Shown here: positions 22,589-34,784 of the stretch, piece by piece
Numbering within the stretch: position 1 is the first letter of the stretch
How the letters are laid out: every line of letters starts with the position of its first letter
NCBI RefSeq assembly: GCF_051014685.1
Contig: NW_027478889.1
Span: 337,100 to 401,099 of the forward strand
Reading direction: 5' to 3'
Source: Ptiloglossa arizonensis
Taxonomy: Eukaryota > Arthropoda > Insecta > Hymenoptera > Colletidae
Length of the DNA stretch: 64,000 nt
The notes under the pieces: generated by a model
What the model was told of the DNA's origin: nothing
Database searches by the model: none
Seen by the model: only the letters and a program-made list of their open reading frames with translations
Program-made: the position numbers and the translations under genes

Positions 22589-25240
22589 CTGTATTCGGGC
22601 GAGTTTCTACTTTCAGATGCAACAGGAATTTTTGGTTTAGGTCAACCCGTTCGCGAGATATGGGACTTTGAAGCTAAGAAATGGTTGAGAAGACAACAAC
22701 TTTTTCGCACTCCTGCTGCTCCAAACGCTTAACCAGAATGGCCTAGGGAAAAAATACACATACCGTTGTAATCGGGCGAGTTTCGACTTTCAGAAGCAAT
22801 AGGAATTTTTGGGTTAGGTCAATCCGTTCGCGAGATATGGGAGTTTGAAGCAAAGAAATGGTTGAGAAGGCAAAAAATTTTTCGCAATTCTGCTGCTCCA
22901 AACGCTTAACAAGAATGGCCTAGGGAAAAAATACACATACCGTTGTAATCGGGCGAGTTTCTACTTTCAGATGCAATTGGAATTTTTGGGTTAGGTCAAT
23001 CCGTTCGCGAGATATGGGAGTTTGAAGCTAAGAAATGGTTGAGAAGACAACAAATTTTTCGCAATTCTGCTGCTCCAAACGCTTAACCAGAATGGCCTAG
23101 GGAAAAAATACACATACCGCTGTAATCGGGCGAGTTTCTACTTTCAGATGCAACAGGAATTTTTGGTTTAGGTCAATCCGTTCGGGAGATATGGGAGTTT
23201 GAAGCTAAGAAATGGTTGAGAAGACAACAACTACTTCGCAATTCTGCTGCTCCAAACGCTTAACCAGAATGGCCTAGGGAAAAAATACACATACCGTTGT
23301 AATCGGGCGAGTTTCGACTTTCAGAAGCAATAGGAATTTTTGGGTTAGGTCAATCCGTTCGCGAGATATGGGAGTTTGAAGCAAAGAAATGGTTGAGAAG
23401 GCAAAAAATTTTTCGCAATTCTGCTGCTCCAAACGCTTAACAAGAATGGCCTAGGGAAAAAATACACATACCGTTGTAATCGGGCGAGTTTCTACTTTCA
23501 GATGCAATTGGAATTTTTGGGTTAGGTCAATCCGTTCGCGAGATATGGGAGTTTGAAGCTAAGAAATGGTTGAGAAGACAACAAATTTTTCGCAATTCTG
23601 CTGCTCCAAACGCTTAACCAGAATGGCCTAGGGAAAAAATACACATACCGTTGTAATCGGGCGAGTTTCCATTTTCAGACGCTACAGGAATTTTTGGGTT
23701 AGGTCAATCCGTTCGCGAGATATGGGACTTTGAAGCTAAGAAATGGTTGAGAAGACAACAACTTTTTCGCACTTCTGCTGCTCCAAACGCTTAACCAGAA
23801 TGGCCTAGGGAAAAAATACACATACCGTTGTAATCGGGCGAGTTTCGACTTTCAGAAGCAATAGGAATTTTTGGGTTTGGTCAATCCGTTCGCGAGATAT
23901 GGGAGTTTGAAGCCAAGAAATGGTTGAGAAGGCAAAAATTTTTCGCAATTCTGCTGCTCCAAACGCTTAATCAGAATGGCCTAGGGAAAAAATGCACATA
24001 CCTTTGTAATCGGGCGAATTTCGACTTTCAGAAGCAATAGGAATTTTTGGGTTAGGTCAATCCGTTCGCGAGATATGGCAGTTTGAAGCCAAGAAATGGT
24101 TGAGAAGGCAAAAATTTTTCGCAATTCTGCTGCTCCAAACGCTTAACAAGAATGGCCTAGGGAAAAAATACACATACCGTTGTAATCGGGCGAGTTTCTA
24201 CCTTCACATGCAACGGGAATTTTTGGGTTAGGTCAATCCGTTCGCGAGATATGGGAGTTTGAAGCCAAGAAATGGTTGAGAAGGCAAAAATTTTTCGCAA
24301 TTCTGCTGCTCCAAACGCTTAACAAGAATGGCCTAGGGAAAAAATACACATACCGTTGTAATCGGGCGAGTTTCTACTTTCAGATGCAATTGGAATTTTT
24401 GGGTTAGGTCAATCCGTTCGCGAGATATGGGAGTTTGAAGCCAAGAAATGGTTGAGAAGGCGAAAAATTTTTCGCAATTCTGCTGCTCCAAACGCTTAAC
24501 AAGAATGGCCTACGGAAAAAATACACATACCGTTGTAATCGGGCGAGTTTCTACTTTCAGATTTAATAGGAATCTTTGGGTTAGGTCAATCCGTTCGCGA
24601 GATATGGGAGTTTGAAGCCAAGAAATGGTTGAGAAGGCCAAAAATTTTTCGCAATTCTGCTGCTCCAAACGCTTAACCAGAATGGCCTAGGGAAAAAATA
24701 CACATACCGTTGTAATCGGGCGAGTTTCTACTTTCAGATGCAATTGGAATTTTTGGGTTAGGTCAATCCGTTCGCGAGATATGGGAGTTTGAAGCCAAGA
24801 AATGGATGAGAAGGCAAAAAATTTTTCGCAATTCTGCTGCTCCAAACGCTTTACCAGAATGGCCTAGGGAAAAAATACACATACCGCTGTAATCGGGCGA
24901 GTTTCGACTTTCAGAATCAATAGGAATTTTTGGGTTAGGTCAATCCGTTCGCGAGATATGGGAGTTTGAAGCCAAGGAATGGTTGAGAAGGCAAAAAATT
25001 TTTCGCAATTCTGCTGCTCCAAACGCTTAACCAGAATGGCCTAGGGAAAAAATACACATACCGTTGTAATCGGGCGAGTTTCTACTTTCAGATGCAACAG
25101 GAATTTTGGGATTAGGTCAATCCGTTCGCGAGATATGGCAGTTTGAAGCTAAGAAATGGTTGAGAAGACAACAAATTTTTCGCACTTCTGCTGCTCCAAA
25201 CGCTTAACCAGAATGGCCTAGGGTAAAAATACACATACCG
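22589..25240 (+). repeat. 12-mer repeat, copy 2, expanded to 15 monomers (2,652 bp)
   Basis: The first part matches copy 1 at an offset of 2,121 and the rest at 2,652. The 531-bp difference is three extra monomers, near 23.1-23.6 kb, that carry the cgttcgggag/ctacttcgc type otherwise seen at 19.5 and 20.2 kb. The rare marks of copy 1 (cgaattt, atttaatagg, gggattagg) all recur 2,652 bp later. Confidence 0.8.
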
Positions 25241-25774
25241 TTGTAATCGGGCGAGTTTCTACTTTCAGATGCAATGGGAATTTTTGGGTTAGGTCAATCC
25301 GTTCGCGAGATATGGGAGTTTGAAGCCAAGAAATGGTTGAGAAGGCAAAAATTTTTCGCAATTCTGCTGCTCCAAACGCTTAACAAGAATGGCCTAGGGA
25401 AAAAATACACATACCGTTGTAGTCGGGCGAGTTTCTACTTTCAGATGCAATTGGAATTTTTGGGTTAGGTCAATCCGTTCGCGAGATATGGGAGTTTGAA
25501 GCCAAGAAATGGTTGAGGAGGCAAAAAATTTTTCGCAATTTTGCTTCTCCAAACGCTTTACCAGAATGGCCTAGGGAAAAAATACACATACCGTTGTAAT
25601 CGGGCGAGTTTCTACTTTCAGATGCAATAGGAATTTTTGGGTTACGTCAATCCGTTCGCGAGATATGGGAGTTTGAAGCCAAGAAGTGGTTGAGAAGGCC
25701 AAAAATTTTTCGCAATTCTGCTGCTCCAAACGCTTAACCAGAATGGCCTAGGGAAAAAATACACATACCGCTGT
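25241..25774 (+). repeat. Unremarkable type-A-like monomers
   Basis: Three monomers linking the 15-mer copy to the next large repeat. They contain tgcttctcc, ctttaccag and gttacgtcaatcc. A 64-codon plus-strand frame from 25,274 is a by-product of the 3n period. Nothing else is seen. Confidence 0.7.
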
Positions 25775-28578
25775 AATCGGGCGAGTTTCTACTTTCAGAT
25801 GCAACAGGAATTTTTGGTTTAGGTCAATCCGTTCGCGAGATATGGGAGTTTGAAGCTAAGAAATGGTTGAGAAGACAACAACTTTTTCGCACTTCTGCTG
25901 CTCCAAACGCTTAACCAGAATGGCCTAGGGAAAAAATACACATACCGTTGTAATCGGGCGAGTTTCGACTTTCAGAATCAATAGGAATTTTTGGGTTAGG
26001 TCAATCCGTTCGCGAGATATGGGAGTTTGAAGCCAAGAAATGGTTGAGAAGGCAAAAATTTTTCGCAATTCTGCTGCTCCAAACGCTTAACAAGAATGGC
26101 CTAGGGAAAAAATACACATACCGTTGTAATCGGGCGAGTTTCTACTTTCAGATGCAATTGGAATTTTTGGGTTAGGTCAATCCGTTCGCGAGATATGGGA
26201 GTTTGAAGCCAAGAAATGGTTGAGAAGGCGAAAAATTTTTCGCAATTCTGCTGCTCCAAACGCTTAACAAGAATGGCCTAGGGAAAAAATACACATACCG
26301 TTGTAATCGGGCGAGTTTCTACTTTCAGATGCAACAGGAATTTTGGGATTAGGTCAATCCGTTCGCGAGATATGGCAGTTTGAAGCTAAGAAATAGTTGA
26401 GAAGACAACAAATTTTTCGCACTTCTGCTGCTCCAAACGCTTAACCAGAATGGCCTAGGGAAAAAATACACATACCGTTGTAATCGGGCGAGTTTCTACT
26501 TTCAGATGCAATCGGAATTTTTGGGTTAGGTCAATCCGTTCGCGAGATATGGGAGTTTGAAACCAAGAAGTGGTTGAGAAGGCAAAAATTTTTCGCAATT
26601 CTGCTGCTCCAAACGCTTATCAAGAATGGCCTAGGGAAAAAATACACATACCGTTGTAATCGGGCGAGTTTCTACTTTCAGATGCAATTGGAATTTTTGG
26701 GTTAGGTCAATCCGTTCGCGAGATATGGGAGTTTGAAGCCAAGAAATGGTTGAGAAGGCAAAAAATTTTTCGCAATTCTGCTTCTCCAAACGCTTTACCA
26801 GAATGGCCTAGGGAAAAAATACACATACCGTTGTAATCGTGCGAGTTTCTACTTTCAGATGCAATAGGAATTTTTGGGTTAGGTCAATCCGTTCGCGAGA
26901 TATGGGAGTTTGAAGCCAAGAAATGGTTGAGAAGGCAACAAATTTTTCGCAATTCTGCTGCTGCAAACGCTTAACCAGAATGGCCTAGGGAAAAAATACA
27001 CATACTGTTGTAATCGGGCGAGTTTCTACTTTCAGATGCAACAGGAATTTTTGGGTTAGGTCAATCCGTCCGCGAGATATGGGAGTTTAAAGCTAAGAAA
27101 TGGTTCAGAAGACAACAAATTTTTTGCAATTCTGCTGCTCCAAACGCTTAACCAGAATGGCCTAGGGAAAAAATACGCACACAGTTGTAATCGGGCGAGT
27201 TTCTACTTTCAGACGCATTAGGAATTTTTGTGTTTGGTCAATCCGTTCGCGATATAGGGGACTTTGAAGCTAAGAAATGCTTGAGAAGACAACAAATTTT
27301 TCGCACTTCTGCTGCTCCAACCGCTTAACCAGAATGGCCTAGGGAGAAAATACCCATACCGTTGTAATCGGGCGAGTTTCGTCTTTCAGATGCAATAGGA
27401 TTTTTTGGGTTAGGTCAATCCGTTCGCGAGATATGGGAGTTTGAAGCCAAGAAATGGTTGAGAAGGCAAAAAATTTTCCGCAATTCTGCTGCTCCAAACG
27501 CTTAACAGAATGGCCTAGGGAAAAAAATACCCATACCGTTGTAATCGGGCGAGTTTCTACTTTCAGATGCAATAGGAATTTTTGGGTTAGGTCAATCCGT
27601 TCGCGAGATATGGGAGTTTGAAGCTAAGAAATGGTTGAGAAGACAACAAATATTTCGCACTTCTGCTGCTCCAAACGCTTAACCAGAATGGGCTAGGGAA
27701 AAAATACACATACCGCTGTAATCGGGCGAGTAGTCTACTTTCAGATGCAATAGGAATTTTTGGGATAGGTCAATCCGTTCGCGAGATATGGGAGTTTGAA
27801 GCCAAGAAATGGTTGAGAAGGCCAAAAATTTTTCGCAATTCTGCTGCTCCAAACGCTTAACAAGAATGGCCTAGGGGAAAAATACACATACCGTTGTAAT
27901 CGGGCGAGATTCTACTTTCAGATGCAACAGGAATTTTTGGGTTAGGTCAATCCGTTCGCGAGATATGGGAGTTTGAATCCAAGAAATGGTTGAGAAGGCA
28001 AAAAATTTTTCGCAATTCTGCTGCTACAAACGCTTAACAAGAATGGCCTAGGGAAAAAATACACATACCGTTGTAATCGGGCGAGTTTCTACTTTCAGAT
28101 GCAACAGGAATTTTTCGGTTAGGTCAATCCGTTCGGGAGATATGGTAGTTTGAAGCTAAGAAATGGTTGAGACGACAACAAATTTTTCGCACTTCTGCTG
28201 CTCCAAACGCTTAACCAGAATGGCCTAGGGAAAAAATACACATACCGTTGTAATCGGGCGAGTTTCTACTTTCAGATGCAATTGGAATTTTTGGGTTAGG
28301 TCAATCCGTTCGCGAGATATGGGAGTTTGAAGCCAAGAAATGGTTGAGAAGGCGAAAAATTTTTCGCAATTCTGCTGCTCCAAACGCTTAACAAGAATGG
28401 CCTAGGGCAAAAATGCACATACCGCTGTAATCGGGCGAGTTTCTACTTTCAGACGCAATTGGAATTTTTGGGTTAGGTCAATCCGTTCGCGAGATATGGG
28501 AGTTTGAATCCAAGAAATGGTTGAGAAGGCAAGAAATTTTTCGCAATTCTGCTGCTCCAAACGCTTAACCAGAATGGG
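25775..28578 (+). repeat. 4.96-kb-spaced repeat, copy 1
   Basis: This matches about 30,735-33,537 at an offset of 4,959 (28 monomers). Shared marks are gggattagg near 26,343, aaatagttgag near 26,392, the cattaggaatttttgtgtttgg monomer with gatatagggga near 27,220-27,260, tttttcggttagg near 28,113 and gagacgacaac near 28,170. Around 27.2 kb monomers shift from type A to the gtagtctac / cttaacag types. Confidence 0.8.
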
Positions 28579-30734
28579 CTAGGGAAAAAATACACATACC
28601 GCTGTAATCGGGCGAGTAGTCTACTTTCAGATGCAATAGGAATTTTTGGGTTAGGTCAATCCGTTCGCGAGATATGGGAGTTTGAATCCAAGAAATGGTT
28701 GAGAAGGCAAGAAATTTTTCGCAATTCTGCTGCTCCAAACGCTTAACCAGAATGGCCTGGGGAAAAAATACACATACCGCTGGAATCGGGCGAGTTTCTA
28801 TTTTCAGACGCAACAGGAATTTTTGGGTTAGGTCAATCCGTTCGCGAGATATGGGAGTTTGAAGCCAAGAAATGGTTGAGAAGGCAAAAAATTTTTCGCA
28901 ATTCTGGTGCTCCAAACGCTTAACAGAATGGCCTAGGGAAAAAAATACCCATACCGTTGTAATCGGGCGAGTTTCTACTATCAGATGCAATAGGAATTTT
29001 TGGGTTAGGTCAATCCGTTCGCGAGATATGGGAGTTTGAAGCTAAGAAATTGTTGAGAAGGCAAAAAATTTTTCGCAATTCTGCTGCTCCAAACGCTTAA
29101 CCAGAATGGCCTAGGGAAAAAATACACATACCGCTGTAATCGGGCGAGTTTCTATTTTCAGACGCAACAGGAATTTTTGGGTTAGGTCAATCCGTTCGCG
29201 AGATATGGGAGTTTGAAGCTAAGAAATGGTTGAGAAGACAACAAATTTTTCGCAATTCTGCTGCTCCAAACGCTTAACCAGAATGGGCTAGGGAAAAAAT
29301 ACACATACCGCTGTAATCGGGCGAGTAGTCTACTTTCAGATGCAATAGGAATTTTTGGGTTAGGTCAATCCGTTCGCGAGATATGGGAGTTTGAAGCCAA
29401 GAAATGGTTGAGAAGGCCAAAAATTTTTCGCAATTCTGCTGCTCCAAACGCTTAACCAGAATGGGCTAGGGAAAAAATACACATACCGCTGTAATCGGGC
29501 GAGTAGTCTACTTTCAGATGCAATAGGAATTTTTGGGTTAGGTCAATCCGTTCGCGAGATATGGGAGTTTGAAGCTAAGAAATGGTTGAGAAGACAACAA
29601 ATTTTTCGCAATTCTGCTGCTCCAAACGCTTAACCAGAATGGGCTAGGGAAAAAATACACATACCGCTGTAATCGGGCGAGTAGTCTACTTTCAGATGCA
29701 ATAGGAATTTTTGGGTTAGGTCAATCCGTTCGCGAGATATGGGAGTTTGAAGCTAAGAAATGGTTGAGAAGACAACAAATTTTTCGCAATTCTGCTGCTC
29801 CAAACGCTTAACCAGAATGGGCTAGGGAAAAAATACACATACCGCTGTAATCGGGCGAGTTTCTACTTTCAGATGCAACAGGAATTTTTGGTTTAGGTCA
29901 ATCCGTTCGCGAGATATGGGAGTTTGAAGCTAAGAAATGGTTGAGAAGACAACAACTTTTTCGCACTTCTGCTGCTCCAAACGCTTAACCAGAATGGCCT
30001 AGGGAAAAAATACACATACCGTTGTAATCGGGCGAGTTTCGACTTTCAGAATCAATAGGAATTTTTGGGTTAGGTCAATCCGTTCGCGAGATATGGGAGT
30101 TTGAAGCCAAGAAATGGTTGAGAAGGCAAAAAACTTATCGCAATTCTGCTGCTCCAAACGCTTTACCAGAATGGCCTAGGGAAAAAATACACATACCGTT
30201 GTAATCGGGCGAGTTTCTACTTTCAGATGCAACAGGAATTTTGGGATTAGGTCAATCCGTTCGCGAGATATGGCAGTTTGAAGCTAAGAAATGGTTGAGA
30301 AGACAACAAATTTTTCGCACTTCTGCTGCTCCAAACGCTTAACCAGAATGGCCTAGGGTAAAAATACACATACCGTTGTAATCGGGCGAGTTTCTACTTT
30401 CAGATGCAATCGGAATTTTTGGGTTAGGTCAATCCGTTCGCGAGATATGGGAGTTTGAAGCCAAGAAATGGTTGAGAAGGCAAAAAACTTATCGCAATTC
30501 TGCTGCTCCAAACGCTTTACCAGAATGGCCTAGGGAAAAAATACACATACCGTTGTAATCGGGCGAGTTTCTACTTTCAGATGCAACAGGAATTTTGGGA
30601 TTAGGTCAATCCGTTCGCGAGATATGGGAGTTTGAAGCCAAGAAATGGTTGAGGAGGCAAAAAATTTTTCGCAATTTTGCTTCTCCAAACGCTTTACCAG
30701 AATGGCCTAGGGAAAAAATACACATACCGTTGTA
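28579..30734 (+). repeat. gtagtctac-type monomers between the 4.96-kb copies
   Basis: Successive monomers with gaatgggctaggg, ccgctg and gtagtctac give a locally homogeneous run at 29.27-29.86 kb (step 178). Part of the stretch (28,565-29,460) matches 33,701-34,600 at offset 5,136, one monomer more than 4,959. Two close copies of a caaaaaacttatcgc monomer lie near 30,130 and 30,483. Confidence 0.7.
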
Positions 30735-33537
30735 ATCGGGCGAGTTTCTACTTTCAGATGCAACAGGAATTTTTGGTTTAGGTCAATCCGTTCGCGAGAT
30801 ATGGGAGTTTGAAGCTAAGAAATGGTTGAGAAGACAACAACTTTTTCGCACTTCTGCTGCTCCAAACGCTTAAACAGAATGGCCTAGGGAAAAAATACAC
30901 ATACCGTTGTAATCGGGCGAGTTTCGACTTTCAGAATCAATAGGAATTTTTGGGTTAGGTCAATCCGTTCGCGAGATATGGGAGTTTGAAGCCAAGAAAT
31001 GGTTGAGAAGGCAAAAATTTTTCGCAATTCTGCTGCTCCAAACGCTTAACAAGAATGGCCTAGGGAAAAAATACACATACCGTTGTAATCGGGCGAGTTT
31101 CTACTTTCAGATGCAATTGGAATTTTTGGGTTAGGTCAATCCGTTCGCGAGATATGGGAGTTTGAAGCCAAGAAATGGTTGAGAAGGCGAAAAATTTTTC
31201 GCAATTCTGCTGCTCCAAACGCTTAACAAGAATGGCCTAGGGAAAAAATACACATACCGTTGTAATCGGGCGAGTTTCTACTTTCAGATGCAACAGGAAT
31301 TTTGGGATTAGGTCAATCCGTTCGCGAGATATGGCAGTTTGAAGCTAAGAAATAGTTGAGAAGACAACAAATTTTTCGCACTTCTGCTGCTCCAAACGCT
31401 TAACCAGAATGGCCTAGGGAAAAAATACACATACCGTTGTAATCGGGCGAGTTTCTACTTTCAGATGCAATCGGAATTTTTGGGTTAGGTCAATCCGTTC
31501 GCGAGATATGGGAGTTTGAAGCCAAGAAGTGGTTGAGAAGGCAAAAATTTTTCGGAATTCTGCTGCTCCAAACGCTTATCAAGAATGGCCTAGGGAAAAA
31601 ATACACATACCGTTGTAATCGGGCGAGTTTCTACTTTCAGATGCAATTGGAATTTTTGGGTTAGGTCAATCCGTTCGCGAGATATGGGAGTTTGAAGCCA
31701 AGAAATGGTTGAGAAGGCAAAAAATTTTTCGCAATTCTGCTTCTCCAAACGCTTTACCAGAATGGCCTAGGGAAAAAATACACATACCGTTGTAATCGTG
31801 CGAGTTTCTAGTTTCAGATGCAATAGGAATTTTTGGGTTAGGTCAATCCGTTCGCGAGATATGGGAGTTTGAAGCCAAGAAATGGTTGAGAAGGCAACAA
31901 ATTTTTCGCAATTCTGCTGCTGCAAACGCTTAACCAGAATGGCCTAGGGAAAAAATACACATACTGTTGTAATCGGGCGAGTTTCTACTTTCAGATGCAA
32001 CAGGAATTTTTGGGTTAGGTCAATCCGTCCGCGAGATATGGGAGTTTAAAGCTAAGAAATGGTTCAGAAGACAACAAATTTTTTGCAATTCTGCTGCTCC
32101 AAACGCTTAACCAGAATGGCCTAGGGAAAAAATACGCACATAGTTGTAATCGGGCGAGTTTCTACTTTCAGACGCATTAGGAATTTTTGTGTTTGGTCAA
32201 TCCGTTCGCGATATAGGGGACTTTGAAGCTAAGAAATGCTTGAGAAGACAACAAATTTTTCGCACTTCTGCTGCTCCAACCGCTTAACCAGAATGGCCTA
32301 GGGAGAAAATACCCATACCGTTGTAATCGGGCGAGTTTCGTCTTTCAGATGCAATAGGATTTTTTGGGTTAGGTCAATCCGTTCGCGAGATATGGGAGTT
32401 TGAAGCCAAGAAATGGTTGAGAAGGCAAAAAATTTTCCGCAATTCTGCTGCTCCAAACGCTTAACAGAATGGCCTAGGGAAAAAAATACCCATACCGTTG
32501 TAATCGGGCGAGTTTCTACTTTCAGATGCAATAGGAATTTTTGGGTTAGGTCAATCCGTTCGCGAGATATGGGAGTTTGAAGCTAAGAAATGGTTGAGAA
32601 GACAACAAATTTTTCGCAATTCTGCTGCTCCAAACGCTTAACCAGAATGGGCTAGGGAAAAAATACACATACCGCTGTAATCGGGCGAGTAGTCTACTTT
32701 CAGATGCAATAGGAATTTTTGGGATAGGTCAATCCGTTCGCGAGATATGGGAGTTTGAAGCCAAGAAATGGTTGAGAAGGCCAAAAATTTTTCGCAATTC
32801 TGCTGCTCCAAACGCTTAACAAGAATGGCCTAGGGGAAAAATACACATACCGTTGTAATCGGGCGAGATTCTACTTTCAGATGCAACAGGAATTTTTGGG
32901 TTAGGTCAATCCGTTCGCGAGATATGGGAGTTTGAATCCAAGAAATGGTTGAGAAGGCAAAAAATTTTTCGCAATTCTGCTGCTACAAACGCTTAACAAG
33001 AATGGCCTAGGGAAAAAATACACATACCGTTGTAATCGGGCGAGTTTCTACTTTCAGATGCAACAGGAATTTTTCGGTTAGGTCAATCCGTTCGGGAGAT
33101 ATGGTAGTTTGAAGCTAAGAAATGGTTGAGACGACAACAAATTTTTCGCACTTCTGCTGCTCCAAACGCTTAACCAGAATGGCCTAGGGAAAAAATACAC
33201 ATACCGTTGTAATCGGGCGAGTTTCTACTTTCAGATGCAATTGGAATTTTTGGGTTAGGTCAATCCGTTCGCGAGATATGGGAGTTTGAAGCCAAGAAAG
33301 TGTTGAGAAGGCGAAAAATTTTTCGCAATTCTGCTGCTCCAAACGCTTAACAAGAATGGCCTAGGGCAAAAATGCACATACCGCTGTAATCGGGCGAGTT
33401 TCTACTTTCAGACGCAATTGGAATTTTTGGGTTAGGTCAATCCGTTCGCGAGATATGGGAGTTTGAATCCAAGAAATGGTTGAGAAGGCAAGAAATTTTT
33501 CGCAATTCTGCTGCTCCAAACGCTTAACCAGAATGGC
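30735..33537 (+). repeat. 4.96-kb-spaced repeat, copy 2
   Basis: Near-identical to 25,775-28,578. Differences are single bases, for example cttaaacag near 30,871, ttcggaattc near 31,552, a lost c in the cgcacatag unit near 32,140 and gaaagtgttgag near 33,297. One extra monomer follows at about 33,540-33,710, after which the match to the left copy resumes at offset 5,136. Confidence 0.8.
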
Positions 33538-34784
33538 CTGGGGAGAAAATACCCATACCGTTGTAATCGGGCGAGTTTCTACTTTCAGATGCAATAGGAA
33601 TTTTTGGGTTAGGTCAACCCGTTCGCGAGATATGGGAGTTTGAAGCTAAGAAATGGTTGAGAAGACAACAAATTTTTCGCAATTCTGCTGCTCCAAACGC
33701 TTAACCAGAATGGGCTAGGGAAAAAATACACATACCGCTGTAATCGGGCGAGTAGTCTACTTTCAGATGCAATAGGAATTTTTGGGTTAGGTCAATCCGT
33801 TCGCGAGATATGGGAGTTTGAATCCAAGAAATGGTTGAGAAGGCAAGAAATTTTTCGCAATTCTGCTGCTCCAAACGCTTAACCAGAATGGCCTGGGGAA
33901 AAAATACACATACCGCTGGAATCGGGCGAGTTTCTATTTTCAGACGCAACAGGAATTTTTGGGTTAGGTCAATCCGTTCGCGAGATATGGGAGTTTGAAG
34001 CCAAGAAATGGTTGAGAAGGCAAAAAATTCTTCGCAATTCTGGTGCTCCAAACGCTTAACAGAATGGCCTAGGGAAAAAAATACCCATACCGTTGTAATC
34101 GGGCGAGTTTCTACTATCAGATGCAATAGGAATTTTTGGGTTAGGTCAATCCGTTCGCGAGATATGGGAGTTTGAAGCTAAGAAATGGTTGAGAAGGCAA
34201 AAAATTTTTCGCAATTCTGCTGCTCCAAACGCTTAACCAGAATGGCCTAGGGAAAAAATACACATACCGCTGTAATCGGGCGAGTTTCTATTTTCAGACG
34301 CAACAGGAATTTTTGGGTTAGGTCAATCCGTTCGCGAGATATGGGAGTTTGAAGCTAAGAAATGGTTGAGAAGACAACAAATTTTTCGCAATTCTGCTGC
34401 TCCAAACGCTTAACGAGAATGGGCTAGGGAAAGAATACACATACCGCTGTAATCGGGCGAGTAGTCTACTTTCAGATGCAATAGGAATTTTTGGGTTAGG
34501 TCAATCCGTTCGCGAGATATGGGAGTTTGAAGCCAAGAAATGGTTGAGAAGGCCAAAAATTTTTCGCAATTCAGCTGCTCCAAACGCTTAACCAGAATGG
34601 CCTAGGGAAAAAATACACATACCGCTGTAATCGGGCGAGTTTCTACTTTCAGATGCAACAGGAATTTTTGGTTTAGGTCAATCCGTTCGCGAGATATGGG
34701 AGTTTGAAGCTAAGAAATGGTTGAGAAGACAACAACTTTTTCGCACTTCTGCTGCTCCAAACGCTTAACCAGAATGGCCTAGGG
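33538..34784 (+). repeat. Continuation of the 4.96-kb repeat with one extra monomer
   Basis: It begins with the extra monomer (cctggggagaaaatacccat), then follows 28.57-29.46 kb at offset 5,136. Near 34,600 it jumps to sequence like 29.82-30.05 kb, skipping about two monomers. It leads into the 9-mer tandem duplication. Satellite only. Confidence 0.65.
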
